From contig CALAYY010000241.1 of the NCBI GenBank assembly GCA_937895465.1, forward strand, positions 1 to 39,910: 39,910 nucleotides of DNA, given 5' to 3'. The notes beneath the pieces are model-generated. The model was not told where the DNA came from. It saw nothing but the letters and a program-made list of their open reading frames with translations, and did no database searches. Of this stretch, positions 7,632 through 15,520 are shown one piece after another; within the stretch, counting starts at the first letter, position 1, and each line of letters starts with the position of its first letter. This DNA is from an uncultured Clostridia bacterium (lineage in GTDB: Bacteria; Bacillota; Clostridia; Christensenellales; DUVY01). The position numbers were made by a program, and so were the translations under genes.

Positions 7632-9194
7632 ATGAATAAAAAGTATTATATTACAACACCCATATATTATCCCAGCGGCAATTGGCACTTGGGGCATTGT
7701 TATACCACAGTAAGCTGTGATGCTTTGGCAAGATTCAAAAGGCTTCAAGGCTATGATGTTTATTATCTGACAGGCACTGATGAACACGGACAAAAAATTG
7801 AAGAGCGTGCAAAGGCAAAGGGCATGCAGCCCAAAGAATTTGTGGACTCTCTTGTAGAAGACATAAAAAAGCTTTGGGAACTGCTTGATATAAACTACAC
7901 CAAGTTTATAAGGACAACGGACGCTGACCATGAAAAAGCAGTCGGAAAGATATTTTCTAAGCTTTATGAAAAGGGAGATATTTATAAATCCTCTTATGAA
8001 GGATGGTATTGCACACCTTGTGAATCATATTGGACTCAATCTCAGCTAGTTGACGGCAAATGCCCTGATTGCGGCAGAGATGTTCAAATCACCAAAGAGG
8101 ACAGCTACTTTTTTAGGCTGTCTAAGTACCAAGATAGATTAATAGGCCTTTTGACCAAAACAGATTTCTTGCAGCCCAAGTCACGTGTTAATGAGATGGT
8201 CAATAACTTCCTCAAACCTGGACTTACTGACTTGTCAGTATCACGCACAAGCTTCAAATGGGGCGTTCCTGTTCCTTTTGACCCTGACCATGTTATATAT
8301 GTATGGATTGACGCACTTTCTAACTATATCACAGCTTTGGGCTATACTTCGGAAAATGATGAGGACTTTAAAACATACTGGCCCGCAGATCTTCATATGA
8401 TGGCAAAGGAAATTATAAGATTTCACTCTATCATCTGGCCTGCCGTATTGATGGCGCTTGATGTTCCGCTGCCCAAAAAAGTTTTTGGTCACGGCTGGCT
8501 GTTATTTGGCGGAGACAAGATGTCCAAGTCCAAAGGCAATGTTGTTGACCCGTTTATTCTTGTAGATAGATACGGACTTGATGCGGTAAGATATTATCTT
8601 CTTAGTGCGCTGCCCTATGGAATGGACGGAACATATACCAACGAAACATTTATCAACAAGATTAATACTGATCTTTGTAACACTTTGGGCAATCTGGTTA
8701 GCCGTACCATTGCAATGACTGAGCAATACTTTGACAGTGTCATTCCTGCACCTGTTAAAAAAACTGAGCAGGACGACTTTATTGTTCAAGCGATAAAAGA
8801 CATTTACGGCAAGGTTAATCAAATGGTAGAAGATTTGGAAATCAACAAGGCAGTTGAAGAAATAATCAAACTTACTGAATATGCCAACAAATATATAGAC
8901 GAAACAGCACCTTGGAAGCTTGCAAAAGAGCCTGAGAATAAAGACAGATTAAGCACGGTCATGTATAATCTATGTGAATGCATAAGAACAACAGCGGTAG
9001 TATTACAACCGTTTTTAACACGCACACCAGAAAAGATTTTTGAACAGCTTGGAATTACCAAAGATAATTTAAAAGCATTTGAAAGTGCAGGCACATTTCC
9101 TGAGGATTTGATTGGCTCAAATGTTCACAAGACAGAGATTTTGTTCCCACGACTTAATCTTCAAAAGGAACTTGACGAGCTGTCCAAGCTATAA
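7632..9194 (+). CDS. metG: Methionyl-tRNA synthetase
   Basis: The enzyme charges tRNA-Met in the cytoplasm. The HIGH-type motif is HLGH at residues 19-22, the zinc knuckle has Cys127, Cys130, Cys144 and Cys147, and the KMSKS loop is exact at 296-300. The protein ends at 520 residues, soon after the anticodon-binding helical domain. It lacks the C-terminal EMAP-II/Trbp111-like tRNA-binding domain found in the ~660-residue Bacillus MetS. An AAAAGG site precedes the ATG. Asn-Trp before HLGH (SGNWHLGH) differs from the common SGxxHIGH. The following tatD gene starts 13 bases after the stop. Confidence 0.96.
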   Translation: MNKKYYITTPIYYPSGNWHLGHCYTTVSCDALARFKRLQGYDVYYLTGTDEHGQKIEERAKAKGMQPKEFVDSLVEDIKKLWELLDINYTKFIRTTDADHEKAVGKIFSKLYEKGDIYKSSYEGWYCTPCESYWTQSQLVDGKCPDCGRDVQITKEDSYFFRLSKYQDRLIGLLTKTDFLQPKSRVNEMVNNFLKPGLTDLSVSRTSFKWGVPVPFDPDHVIYVWIDALSNYITALGYTSENDEDFKTYWPADLHMMAKEIIRFHSIIWPAVLMALDVPLPKKVFGHGWLLFGGDKMSKSKGNVVDPFILVDRYGLDAVRYYLLSALPYGMDGTYTNETFINKINTDLCNTLGNLVSRTIAMTEQYFDSVIPAPVKKTEQDDFIVQAIKDIYGKVNQMVEDLEINKAVEEIIKLTEYANKYIDETAPWKLAKEPENKDRLSTVMYNLCECIRTTAVVLQPFLTRTPEKIFEQLGITKDNLKAFESAGTFPEDLIGSNVHKTEILFPRLNLQKELDELSKL

Positions 9195-9207
9195 TAGAAG
9201 GCGAAAT

Positions 9208-9981
9208 ATGCTCATTGATACACACGCTCATCTCAACGATGAGAAATATGCTGATAATTATCAGGATATAATAAGTAAATTAAACGAAAATAATATAGAA
9301 AGAATAGTATGTGCTAGCTTCGATGTTCCTTCATCAATATCCGCCCAAAAGATTGCGGCAGAGTTTGACACAGTATATTATTCAATAGGCACGCACCCTC
9401 ATAATGCCAAGGACTTTTCTAAAGACGATTTGAAGTTTTACAAGTCTCAAAAAGGTCAAAAAAAGTTGGTCGCATTTGGAGAAATAGGACTTGATTACCA
9501 TTATGACTTTTCTCCTAAAGATGCTCAAAAGTCCGTATTCTTATATCAGCTTGAAGCGGCTTGCGAAATGGGATTGCCTATCATTATTCATAGCCGTGAA
9601 GCTTATGACGATACTCTAAAAATTTTGGACGATAATATTGAATATACCAAAAACGGTATTTTGGTGCATTGTTATACAGGCACTTTGGATTATGCCCAAG
9701 AAATTTTGAAACGAGGTTTTTTTCTTTCTTTTGGCGGTGCAATCACTTATAAAAATAATCACATAGCTTACGAAGTATTGCATAATATATCTTTAAAGAA
9801 TGTTGTGCTTGAAACGGACTGTCCCTATCTTACACCTGTACCCTATAGAGGCAAGGTCAATGAGCCAAAATATATTAATCTAGTCGCCCAAAAAATAGCC
9901 GAATGGAAAGGCGTTTCAGTCACTGAAATTGAAGATATTACAACAAAAAACGCATTTAGATTTTTTAATAGAATGGAATAA
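9208..9981 (+). CDS. TatD family metal-dependent hydrolase (YabD)
   Basis: A TIM-barrel amidohydrolase-fold metal enzyme with 3'-5' exonuclease/DNase activity reported for family members. Metal ligands are visible in DTHAHL (His6, His8), GEIGLDYHY, IIHSRE, VHCYTG and ETDCPYLTP. The open frame begins upstream inside metG, but the ATG at 9208 has a GAAGGCG ribosome site and gives the canonical MLIDTHAHL start (257 residues). It is in the metS-yabD position of Bacillus and is followed after 12 bases by its radical-SAM companion. The physiological substrate is unknown. Confidence 0.93.
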   Translation: MLIDTHAHLNDEKYADNYQDIISKLNENNIERIVCASFDVPSSISAQKIAAEFDTVYYSIGTHPHNAKDFSKDDLKFYKSQKGQKKLVAFGEIGLDYHYDFSPKDAQKSVFLYQLEAACEMGLPIIIHSREAYDDTLKILDDNIEYTKNGILVHCYTGTLDYAQEILKRGFFLSFGGAITYKNNHIAYEVLHNISLKNVVLETDCPYLTPVPYRGKVNEPKYINLVAQKIAEWKGVSVTEIEDITTKNAFRFFNRME

Positions 9982-9993
9982 TAGGAAAACACA

Positions 9994-10590
9994 ATGAATA
10001 ATTTTGTATATAAATTTGAAAAAAAGCTATATATCAATCTTACCAACAGATGCAGCAATAACTGTACCTTTTGCTTAAGAAATAATGGCGATGAAGTGGG
10101 CGGATATTATTTGTGGTTAGAACGTGAGCCAACAGCTGAAGAAGTAATTGAACTGCTTAAAAAAGAAGACCTCAAAAAGTATCCCGAAGTGGTCTTTTGC
10201 GGTTATGGCGAGCCTACATATAGAATAGACGAAATTAATAAAATTGGGACATATTTAAAGTCTAAGAGCGCATTTACAAGACTTGATACCAATGGTCAAG
10301 GCAATCTTATTAATGGATATAATATTGTAGAGAAATTAGTTAATATTATTGACAAGGTAAGTATTAGCCTCAATCAATATAACGCCCAAGAATATGACAA
10401 GATATGTCTTAGCGAATTCGGCGAAAAAGGTTTTGACGCCATGATTGATTTTGCAGTTATGTGTAAAAATTCTGGTATAAAGACACGGTTTACTTTGGTA
10501 GATGTGATAGATGAAGAAGATAAGAAAAAGTGCCAAAGCCTTGCCAAGACCTTAGATATTGATTTGGATATTAGAAGTTATATAGAATAG
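9994..10590 (+). CDS. TatD-associated radical SAM protein
   Basis: A 198-residue radical SAM protein. Cys20, Cys24 and Cys27 in NRCSNNCTFCLRN form the CxxxCxxC site for the [4Fe-4S] cluster, and VFCGYGEPT is the GGE-like SAM-binding strand. The short length, the YLWLEREPTAEEV segment and the location next to tatD agree with the TatD-linked radical SAM family (TIGR04038-type). Its substrate and reaction are not known in any species I can recall. The 12-base gap to tatD and the AGGAAA site show it belongs to the same transcript. Confidence 0.88.
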   Translation: MNNFVYKFEKKLYINLTNRCSNNCTFCLRNNGDEVGGYYLWLEREPTAEEVIELLKKEDLKKYPEVVFCGYGEPTYRIDEINKIGTYLKSKSAFTRLDTNGQGNLINGYNIVEKLVNIIDKVSISLNQYNAQEYDKICLSEFGEKGFDAMIDFAVMCKNSGIKTRFTLVDVIDEEDKKKCQSLAKTLDIDLDIRSYIE

Positions 10591-10693
10591 CAGGGTAAGA
10601 ATATCAAAACATCAGCTTTTTTAATAAAGTTTTTTAGATTATGTTGTCTGCTAAAAAGAACTCAAAATCCTAATTTTTTAATACTCTGTCTGA

Positions 10694-10735
10694 TATAATA
10701 TTGATATGCTCATATGTATATATCATCAGATGTGA
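10694..10735 (+). promoter_or_regulatory. Extended -10 with a possible leaderless 9-codon ORF upstream of ung
   Basis: TGATATAAT (TATAAT at 10694-10699) is followed by exactly six bases and an ATG at 10706. The frame encodes MLICIYHQM and stops at 10735. The geometry is the same as at two full-length genes in this window, but the ORF is so short that chance is likely. It could be a leader peptide or just a promoter. Confidence 0.3.
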
Positions 10736-10756
10736 AGATGTGTTTTTGTCCATATA

Positions 10757-10784
10757 GGTTATATGTTAATATGTACATATAACC
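10757..10784. repeat. Perfect 10-bp inverted repeat upstream of the ung promoter
   Basis: GGTTATATGT (10757-10766) and ACATATAACC (10775-10784) are exact reverse complements around an 8-base centre. It ends five bases before the proposed -35 of ung, a position suited to an operator. It has no T-tract, so it is not a standard terminator. Confidence 0.7.
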
Positions 10785-10789
10785 CTAAT

Positions 10790-10818
10790 TTGCATATAGA
10801 ACTTGCATGTGCTAAAAT
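10790..10818 (+). promoter_or_regulatory. Candidate ung promoter
   Basis: TTGCAT at 10790-10795, a 17-bp spacer, and TGCTAAAAT with TAAAAT at 10813-10818 form an extended -10 promoter. The transcript would begin near 10825, at or inside the AGG ribosome site at 10824-10826, so if used it has a very short leader. Confidence 0.4.
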
Positions 10819-10836
10819 TAATCAGGTGAAGAAATA

Positions 10837-11541
10837 ATGATAGTTTTTAATAATGATTGGGATAATGTATTAAGTCAAGAGTTTGAAAAAGAGTATTATC
10901 TAAAAATCCGCCAATTTTTAAAATCAGAATATATGGAGCATACAGTCTATCCTGACATGTATGATATTTTTAATGCGTTAAAAGCTACACCTTTACAAAA
11001 AGTAAAGGCTGTTTTATTAGGACAAGACCCTTATCATAATCAGGGTCAGGCACATGGTATGTGCTTTTCTGTTAAGCCTGATATTGATATTCCGCCGTCA
11101 TTAAAAAACATGTTTTCAGAATTAGAACAGGATTTGGGATGCAAAAGACCTGATAACGGCTGTTTGATAGAATGGGCAAAACAAGGTGTACTGCTTCTTA
11201 ACACAGTATTGACGGTAAGGGCTGGTATGGCTAATTCACACAAAAACATTGGCTGGGGGATTTTTACTGACTACATAATAAAAGCAATAAGCGACCAAAA
11301 ACAAAATGTTGTTTTCTTATTGTGGGGCAATAATGCTAAGAGCAAAAAACCTTTGATAGACCAGAATAAGCATCTTATTTTGGAAGCGGCTCATCCAAGC
11401 CCGCTTTCAGCTTTTGCAGGATTTTTTGGATGCCGTCATTTTTCCAGAACAAATCAATATTTAAAAGAGCATAATATTGAGCCAATTAATTGGCAGATTT
11501 CTGACAGGGCAAATAACTGTTATCTCAAGGTGAATGAATGA
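10837..11541 (+). CDS. ung: Uracil-DNA glycosylase, family 1
   Basis: The enzyme excises uracil from DNA to start base-excision repair. The water-activating motif GQDPYH is at residues 62-67 (Asp64), followed by the uracil-pocket segment QAHGMCFSV, LLNTVLTVRAGMANSH, LLWGNNA and the minor-groove loop HPSPLSA with its catalytic His. Length (234 residues) is normal for family 1. The ATG has an AGGTGA site. Its last codons overlap the start of the next gene by four bases (ATGA), which couples translation of the unknown partner to ung. Confidence 0.97.
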   Translation: MIVFNNDWDNVLSQEFEKEYYLKIRQFLKSEYMEHTVYPDMYDIFNALKATPLQKVKAVLLGQDPYHNQGQAHGMCFSVKPDIDIPPSLKNMFSELEQDLGCKRPDNGCLIEWAKQGVLLLNTVLTVRAGMANSHKNIGWGIFTDYIIKAISDQKQNVVFLLWGNNAKSKKPLIDQNKHLILEAAHPSPLSAFAGFFGCRHFSRTNQYLKEHNIEPINWQISDRANNCYLKVNE

Positions 11542-12230
11542 GCATTGTATTTCAAACTAAGATTATAGTCCAAAATGCCGGCAGATTATTAATATTGGCA
11601 TGTGCTGATAAAAACGGCAAAATTCAATATGATCTTTTGAATGGAGTAATAAACAATAAAGATAATATACAGTTAGAAATTTTTAAACAGGTGCAATCAT
11701 CTGTTCATGCCAAAGTAAAAAGCTGCAAGTTTTTAACTAAGATGTCTTCCAAAAGCCCAAACGGAAATACAACAATAACTCTTTATTACCTTTGCGAGAC
11801 CAAAACAGATGTTTTGAAACTTGAACAAAAGTATGACAGCTATTATTGGCTTGAAATTGACGATATAATAGCTCAGCCTGTTTTGCCTGCATGGATAAAA
11901 GGTGCTGCATTGCTTTTGTCTTCAAAAAGAAAAGAACAGTCAAAAAAGGCAGATTATAATCAGGTTTTTATAACTGAGATTTTGACAGGCTTAGGCGCTA
12001 AAAAGACGCAAAGAAATGATTCCTTATATTTCTCAGCTAATAATAAAACATTTTGCATTATAGATAAAGAAAACATTCAATTATTATTTGATAATAACAT
12101 TAAGCCTGATTTTGAATATAAAATTATTACCAAAAAAGGTATCGAATGGCTGCAAACAGAAAAAAGCCTTGATAATATTGAAAAAATAAAGCCGTTTTTA
12201 AAGAGTTCATTTGAACATGCAAAATTATAA
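11538..12230 (+). CDS. Unknown protein with a degenerate Nudix-like N-terminal domain
   Basis: I cannot assign a function. The pattern of strands and helix over residues 1-125 resembles a Nudix hydrolase: an opening strand (KIIVQNAGRLLILACAD), a glycine near the usual Nudix-box start (LLNGVINNK), a helix (IQLEIFKQVQSSV) where REUXEEXGU should lie, and a late WLEIDDI segment. The catalytic glutamates of the box are missing, so hydrolysis is unlikely. Residues 140-230 form a second small domain (YFSANNKTFCIIDKEN, EYKIITKKGIEWLQ) vaguely like YjbR/TfoX-type folds, but this is weak. It overlaps ung by four bases and no terminator separates them, which points to a role linked to nucleotide or DNA repair. 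Confidence 0.6.
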   Translation: MSIVFQTKIIVQNAGRLLILACADKNGKIQYDLLNGVINNKDNIQLEIFKQVQSSVHAKVKSCKFLTKMSSKSPNGNTTITLYYLCETKTDVLKLEQKYDSYYWLEIDDIIAQPVLPAWIKGAALLLSSKRKEQSKKADYNQVFITEILTGLGAKKTQRNDSLYFSANNKTFCIIDKENIQLLFDNNIKPDFEYKIITKKGIEWLQTEKSLDNIEKIKPFLKSSFEHAKL

Positions 12231-12313
12231 TATCAATTTATTTTATCTTCTTAGAAAACAAAATATCAAATCTTTGTAACAATTTGCGATTTTGAAAAAA
12301 ATGTAAGAAATAG

Positions 12314-12322
12314 TGATATAAT
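12314..12322 (+). promoter_or_regulatory. Extended -10 promoter for the first HtrA-like gene
   Basis: TGATATAAT carries the TGn extension, with TATAAT at 12317-12322. A TTGAAA at 12292-12297 gives a 19-bp spacer. The start codon lies about 33 bases downstream. Confidence 0.5.
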
Positions 12323-12354
12323 AGTAGTATAAAATATTTTTGAAGGAAAAGAGA

Positions 12355-13632
12355 ATGTATTATACTCAAGAAGAAAGACCCAGAAAAAGTTCGGGAATAT
12401 TGATAGCAATTGTTATAGTTTTGGCTATAGATTTGGGTGCAGCTGCAAGCTATATTATACTCAAAGTTAACGAGCCTGAGCGTGTGCCTGGACGGATTAT
12501 AGAAAAAACATCCGTTCAATATAATGTTGATGATGACACAGAAGTGCAGATTGCCAAAAACAATCTGTATTCCACGGTTGAAATAGAAGTCTTAGGCAGA
12601 ACTTCAAGTTATTCAGGCACGGGCTTTATAGTAGATTACATAAATGATACTGCAAAAAATGCCCAATATCCTGTAATCATGACCAATTATCATGTCATCA
12701 GTGCTGCTGTGGAAGAGTTAGGGTATAAGATTCATATAAAGCTTTTTGATAAAGCAACCTTTTTTGGTGTAGAAGCAAAAGTAATAGGCTATGATTCCGA
12801 AATAGATATTGCCGTATTAAAATTAGAAATTGATTTGGCGGACGTACAACAGCGTGTAATAAAATTTGGCAACTCAAGGGACTTGCAATACGGTCAAAGA
12901 GTAGTAGCTATAGGCAATGCATTGGGCGGAGGTTTGAGTGTTACTGCCGGAGAAATCAGCATCCCTGAAGTGGTGCAGTCTATAACTCTTGAAGGTAATT
13001 TAAAGGCAAGCGGAACTATTCAGCATTTTATTCAGACAAGTGCGGCAATAAATTCTGGTAACAGCGGCGGAGTTTTACTTGATATGAAAGACCATGGAAG
13101 AGTTATAGGTATTAACACTTATAAAGCAATTGCTGACACTGCTTCTGGCGTCAATATTCCTGCGGATAATGTGGGGCTTGCTGTTCCTTCTAATATGGCA
13201 AAGGCTATTTTAGATTATATAAAAGCCGAAAGTAATAATTTTGCCAATAAAATAGGTGAGGTTTCAGCAGCTCGTGATTTTGAGCTTAACTTTAATTCTC
13301 TTATGGCAGATATGGACGGTAATTATAATAATGTCTTAAAAGCCCAAAAAGACATAAAATTTAGTGCGGGTTTTTTTGCGCCTGTAGATATATCTAAAGA
13401 TGATGCTATTACCCAAATTAACGGTATAAATATAGACAAATTTCATACCGGTACACTTATTCCTTCACCTTCAATATTTTCTGAGCTTGTTTTATATTAT
13501 GGAAGCACGCCTACTAATTTAGACGTTAATTTTTACCGCCTTAATTTGACCATAAACAACAAGACGACTTTGACTATACCTAATATGTATCTTCAAAGAG
13601 AAATCCCATGGATTAGTGACTTTTTACAATAA
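12355..13632 (+). CDS. Membrane-anchored HtrA-like trypsin-family serine protease
   Basis: A 425-residue protease anchored by one N-terminal helix (about residues 14-36), with the catalytic domain outside the membrane. The triad is complete: His113 in MTNYHVIS, Asp151 in SEIDIAVLKL and Ser237 in INSGNSGGV, as in DegP/HtrA proteins of envelope quality control. The C-terminal ~130 residues hold only a faint PDZ-like pattern (DAITQINGINIDKF). A TTG upstream at 12340 is in frame, but the ATG at 12355 has an AAGGA site seven bases before it and is preferred. A paralogue lies on the far side of acpP. Targets are unknown. Confidence 0.88.
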   Translation: MYYTQEERPRKSSGILIAIVIVLAIDLGAAASYIILKVNEPERVPGRIIEKTSVQYNVDDDTEVQIAKNNLYSTVEIEVLGRTSSYSGTGFIVDYINDTAKNAQYPVIMTNYHVISAAVEELGYKIHIKLFDKATFFGVEAKVIGYDSEIDIAVLKLEIDLADVQQRVIKFGNSRDLQYGQRVVAIGNALGGGLSVTAGEISIPEVVQSITLEGNLKASGTIQHFIQTSAAINSGNSGGVLLDMKDHGRVIGINTYKAIADTASGVNIPADNVGLAVPSNMAKAILDYIKAESNNFANKIGEVSAARDFELNFNSLMADMDGNYNNVLKAQKDIKFSAGFFAPVDISKDDAITQINGINIDKFHTGTLIPSPSIFSELVLYYGSTPTNLDVNFYRLNLTINNKTTLTIPNMYLQREIPWISDFLQ

Positions 13633-13652
13633 AAGACATTTTGAAAAACTGA

Positions 13653-13681
13653 TTGTTTTTTTATATATAATAATATATAAT
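13653..13681 (+). promoter_or_regulatory. Promoter for the acyl carrier protein gene
   Basis: TTGTTT at 13653-13658 and TATAAT at 13676-13681 have a 17-bp spacer. A second TATAAT at 13666-13671 has TTGAAA 19 bp upstream. The predicted start near 13688 leaves about 30 bases of leader carrying a strong GGAGG. Confidence 0.6.
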
Positions 13682-13717
13682 AATGTAGATTAAAAACCGT
13701 CAATTACGGAGGAAAAA

Positions 13718-13963
13718 ATGGAAGAAAAAGTTTTATTTGAAAAAGTAAAAGAGGTTTTAGCTCGTCAGTTAAAAATAAAAGACACCTCTAAAATTACTAT
13801 GGACTCTGATATAGTTGTTGATTTTAACGCAGATTCAATTGATGTTATTGAAATGCTTATGGAGTTAGAAGATACCTATAATATTTCTGTTCCCAGTGAA
13901 AAAGCATTGGAAATGAAAAAGGTAAAAGACTTAGTTGCTTTTTTGTCAACAGTTATAAAATAA
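13718..13963 (+). CDS. acpP: Acyl carrier protein
   Basis: An 81-residue helical carrier that holds acyl chains on a 4'-phosphopantetheine arm during fatty acid or related synthesis. The attachment site is Ser40 in ADSIDVIEMLMELED; the usual DSLD is here DSID, a conservative change. The ACGGAGG ribosome site is strong, with its own promoter before and a terminator after, so it is a single-gene transcript. It is not next to fab or plsX genes, so the main fatty-acid ACP role is likely but a specialised carrier cannot be excluded. Its flanking genes are two paralogous proteases. Confidence 0.93.
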   Translation: MEEKVLFEKVKEVLARQLKIKDTSKITMDSDIVVDFNADSIDVIEMLMELEDTYNISVPSEKALEMKKVKDLVAFLSTVIK

Positions 13964-14001
13964 AGCGTTAACATTAGAATTTGATTAAAAATAGTCTTTA
14001 T

Positions 14002-14034
14002 AGGGCTTGGGTGTATTTACCGAGCCTTTTTTTT
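14002..14034 (+). terminator. Rho-independent terminator after acpP
   Basis: AGGGCTTGG (14002-14010) pairs with CCGAGCCTT (14020-14028), with two G-U pairs, and is followed by an unbroken T run to 14034. Confidence 0.85.
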
Positions 14035-14080
14035 GTGTTATCATAAGTTGTATAAAAATATATATGTGTAGGTGTAACTT

Positions 14081-15400
14081 ATGAAAAAAACCATAAAGAT
14101 ATTTTCAATAGTATTAATTTTGATACTTGGTCTAAGCATTTTTACATCATGTTCGGGTCCCTTTGTTATACCCTCGGATAGACCGATAGAGGATAACAAT
14201 GACGATTCCAATAACGGCACCAATAATAATATTGATGATAAGAACTATCAGATAGAAGATGAAGATGCTCAAAATTACACTGCAACCGATATAGCCAACA
14301 TGTTAGCAAAAGCAATAAAAGGTGCGATAGAGATAGAAGTCTCATTTAGCAGTCTAACCGTGTCAGGCACATCAAGCGGCAGCGGTTTTTTGATTGGTAA
14401 AATGTCAGATGATGACCCTGTATTTGTTACTAATTACCATGTCATACAAAGCGCATTGGAAAAAAATACAACTTATGAGATTCTTATCAAATTGGCAGAT
14501 AAGGCAGACTATTACTCTAAGCCGGCAGAGATTATTGGGTATGATGCGGATATGGATATAGCGGTATTGACTTTGGATAAAGAGATATCAGATATTGATG
14601 AGCGTATCCTGGAATGGGGCAACAGCAAAGCTGTATATAGAGGTCAGGAGGTTTATGCCATAGGCAATGCTTTGGGGTATCAGACATCAATTACACAAGG
14701 TATAGTAGGTATTGCAGAAGAAATATTTTTTTATGATGATAACGACACGAAAGATATTGAAAATGATGATATCTATAAGCATGTCATAAGACATGACGCT
14801 TCTATTAATTCAGGCAATAGCGGCGGAATGCTTATTAATAACAATGGTGAAGTTATCGGCATCAATAGTTATGGCTATTTGTCCAACATAACAGAAATAA
14901 TAGGTGATGACCAATCCAGAACTGATTATTACACCAATGCAGAAAACATGAGCCTTGCAATACCGTCTAATCTAGCCAGAGCGGTTTATGAATATGTAAT
15001 GATTAATTATGATAGTACACAAGTTATTGACGCCTCAGTTGCCCGCGAGGACTTTAACGATGTGTTAAGAGTGATTGATGTAAGCTTAGATGAAAACGAA
15101 GAAAGCAATATCTTAAAAGTAACACAACCAATATCTAATCTTGGCTTATTAAAGGGAGATATAATATTAGAGGTCAATGGAATCAGTATTGATGATATGT
15201 TTTTTGATAATACACAAATTATAAGTCCTTCAGTTATCTTGGAGCTTGGATATTATTACAATAAAAGTGCAGCTAATCAAAGCCAATTAATTATTAAAGT
15301 ATTGCGAAACCAAACAGAAAGAGAAATATTAACAGGATATTATTTGGCTACTGATAATCTTCCCGTATGGTATGATGAATTGGGGTATGAAGCCGCATAA
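14081..15400 (+). CDS. HtrA-like serine protease lipoprotein
   Basis: A 439-residue trypsin-family protease with a lipoprotein signal peptide (MKKTIKIFSI then a hydrophobic stretch) and probable lipidated Cys24 (IFTSC; Phe at -3 is atypical). An acidic, Asn/Asp-rich linker (about 35-60) separates anchor and enzyme. The triad is complete: His120 in VTNYHVIQ, Asp159 in DADMDIAVL and Ser247 in INSGNSGGM. A PDZ-like segment with LLKGDIILEVNGISIDD is clearer than in the upstream paralogue. An AGGTG site lies before the ATG. It is paralogous to the membrane-anchored protease upstream, and differs in being lipid-anchored, so the two probably act at different distances from the membrane. Confidence 0.87.
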   Translation: MKKTIKIFSIVLILILGLSIFTSCSGPFVIPSDRPIEDNNDDSNNGTNNNIDDKNYQIEDEDAQNYTATDIANMLAKAIKGAIEIEVSFSSLTVSGTSSGSGFLIGKMSDDDPVFVTNYHVIQSALEKNTTYEILIKLADKADYYSKPAEIIGYDADMDIAVLTLDKEISDIDERILEWGNSKAVYRGQEVYAIGNALGYQTSITQGIVGIAEEIFFYDDNDTKDIENDDIYKHVIRHDASINSGNSGGMLINNNGEVIGINSYGYLSNITEIIGDDQSRTDYYTNAENMSLAIPSNLARAVYEYVMINYDSTQVIDASVAREDFNDVLRVIDVSLDENEESNILKVTQPISNLGLLKGDIILEVNGISIDDMFFDNTQIISPSVILELGYYYNKSAANQSQLIIKVLRNQTEREILTGYYLATDNLPVWYDELGYEAA

Positions 15401-15445
15401 AGCTGAAAAATCGCACAAAAGCTTAATAAAAAACAAAAGCAATGA

Positions 15446-15474
15446 TTGACATAATTTAATCGCCATAGTAAAAT
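15446..15474 (+). promoter_or_regulatory. Promoter of the B-repeat lipoprotein/ABC operon
   Basis: A perfect TTGACA (15446-15451), a 17-bp spacer and TAAAAT (15469-15474) form one of the best sigma-A-type promoters in the window. The expected start near 15481 is 40 bases before the lipoprotein start codon. Confidence 0.7.
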
Positions 15475-15520
15475 AAACAAAAGTTGTAAAATTTGATGTT
15501 TTAGACAGGGGAAAAGATTT

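Noticed and set aside
7489..7931. Minus-strand open frame across the 5' part of metG
   Set aside because: It lies antisense to a certain gene and shows no domain; cysteine- and phenylalanine-rich translation fits a shadow of metG.
12340..12354. In-frame TTG upstream of the first HtrA-like protease
   Set aside because: It would precede the AAGGA ribosome site that is correctly spaced for the ATG at 12355.
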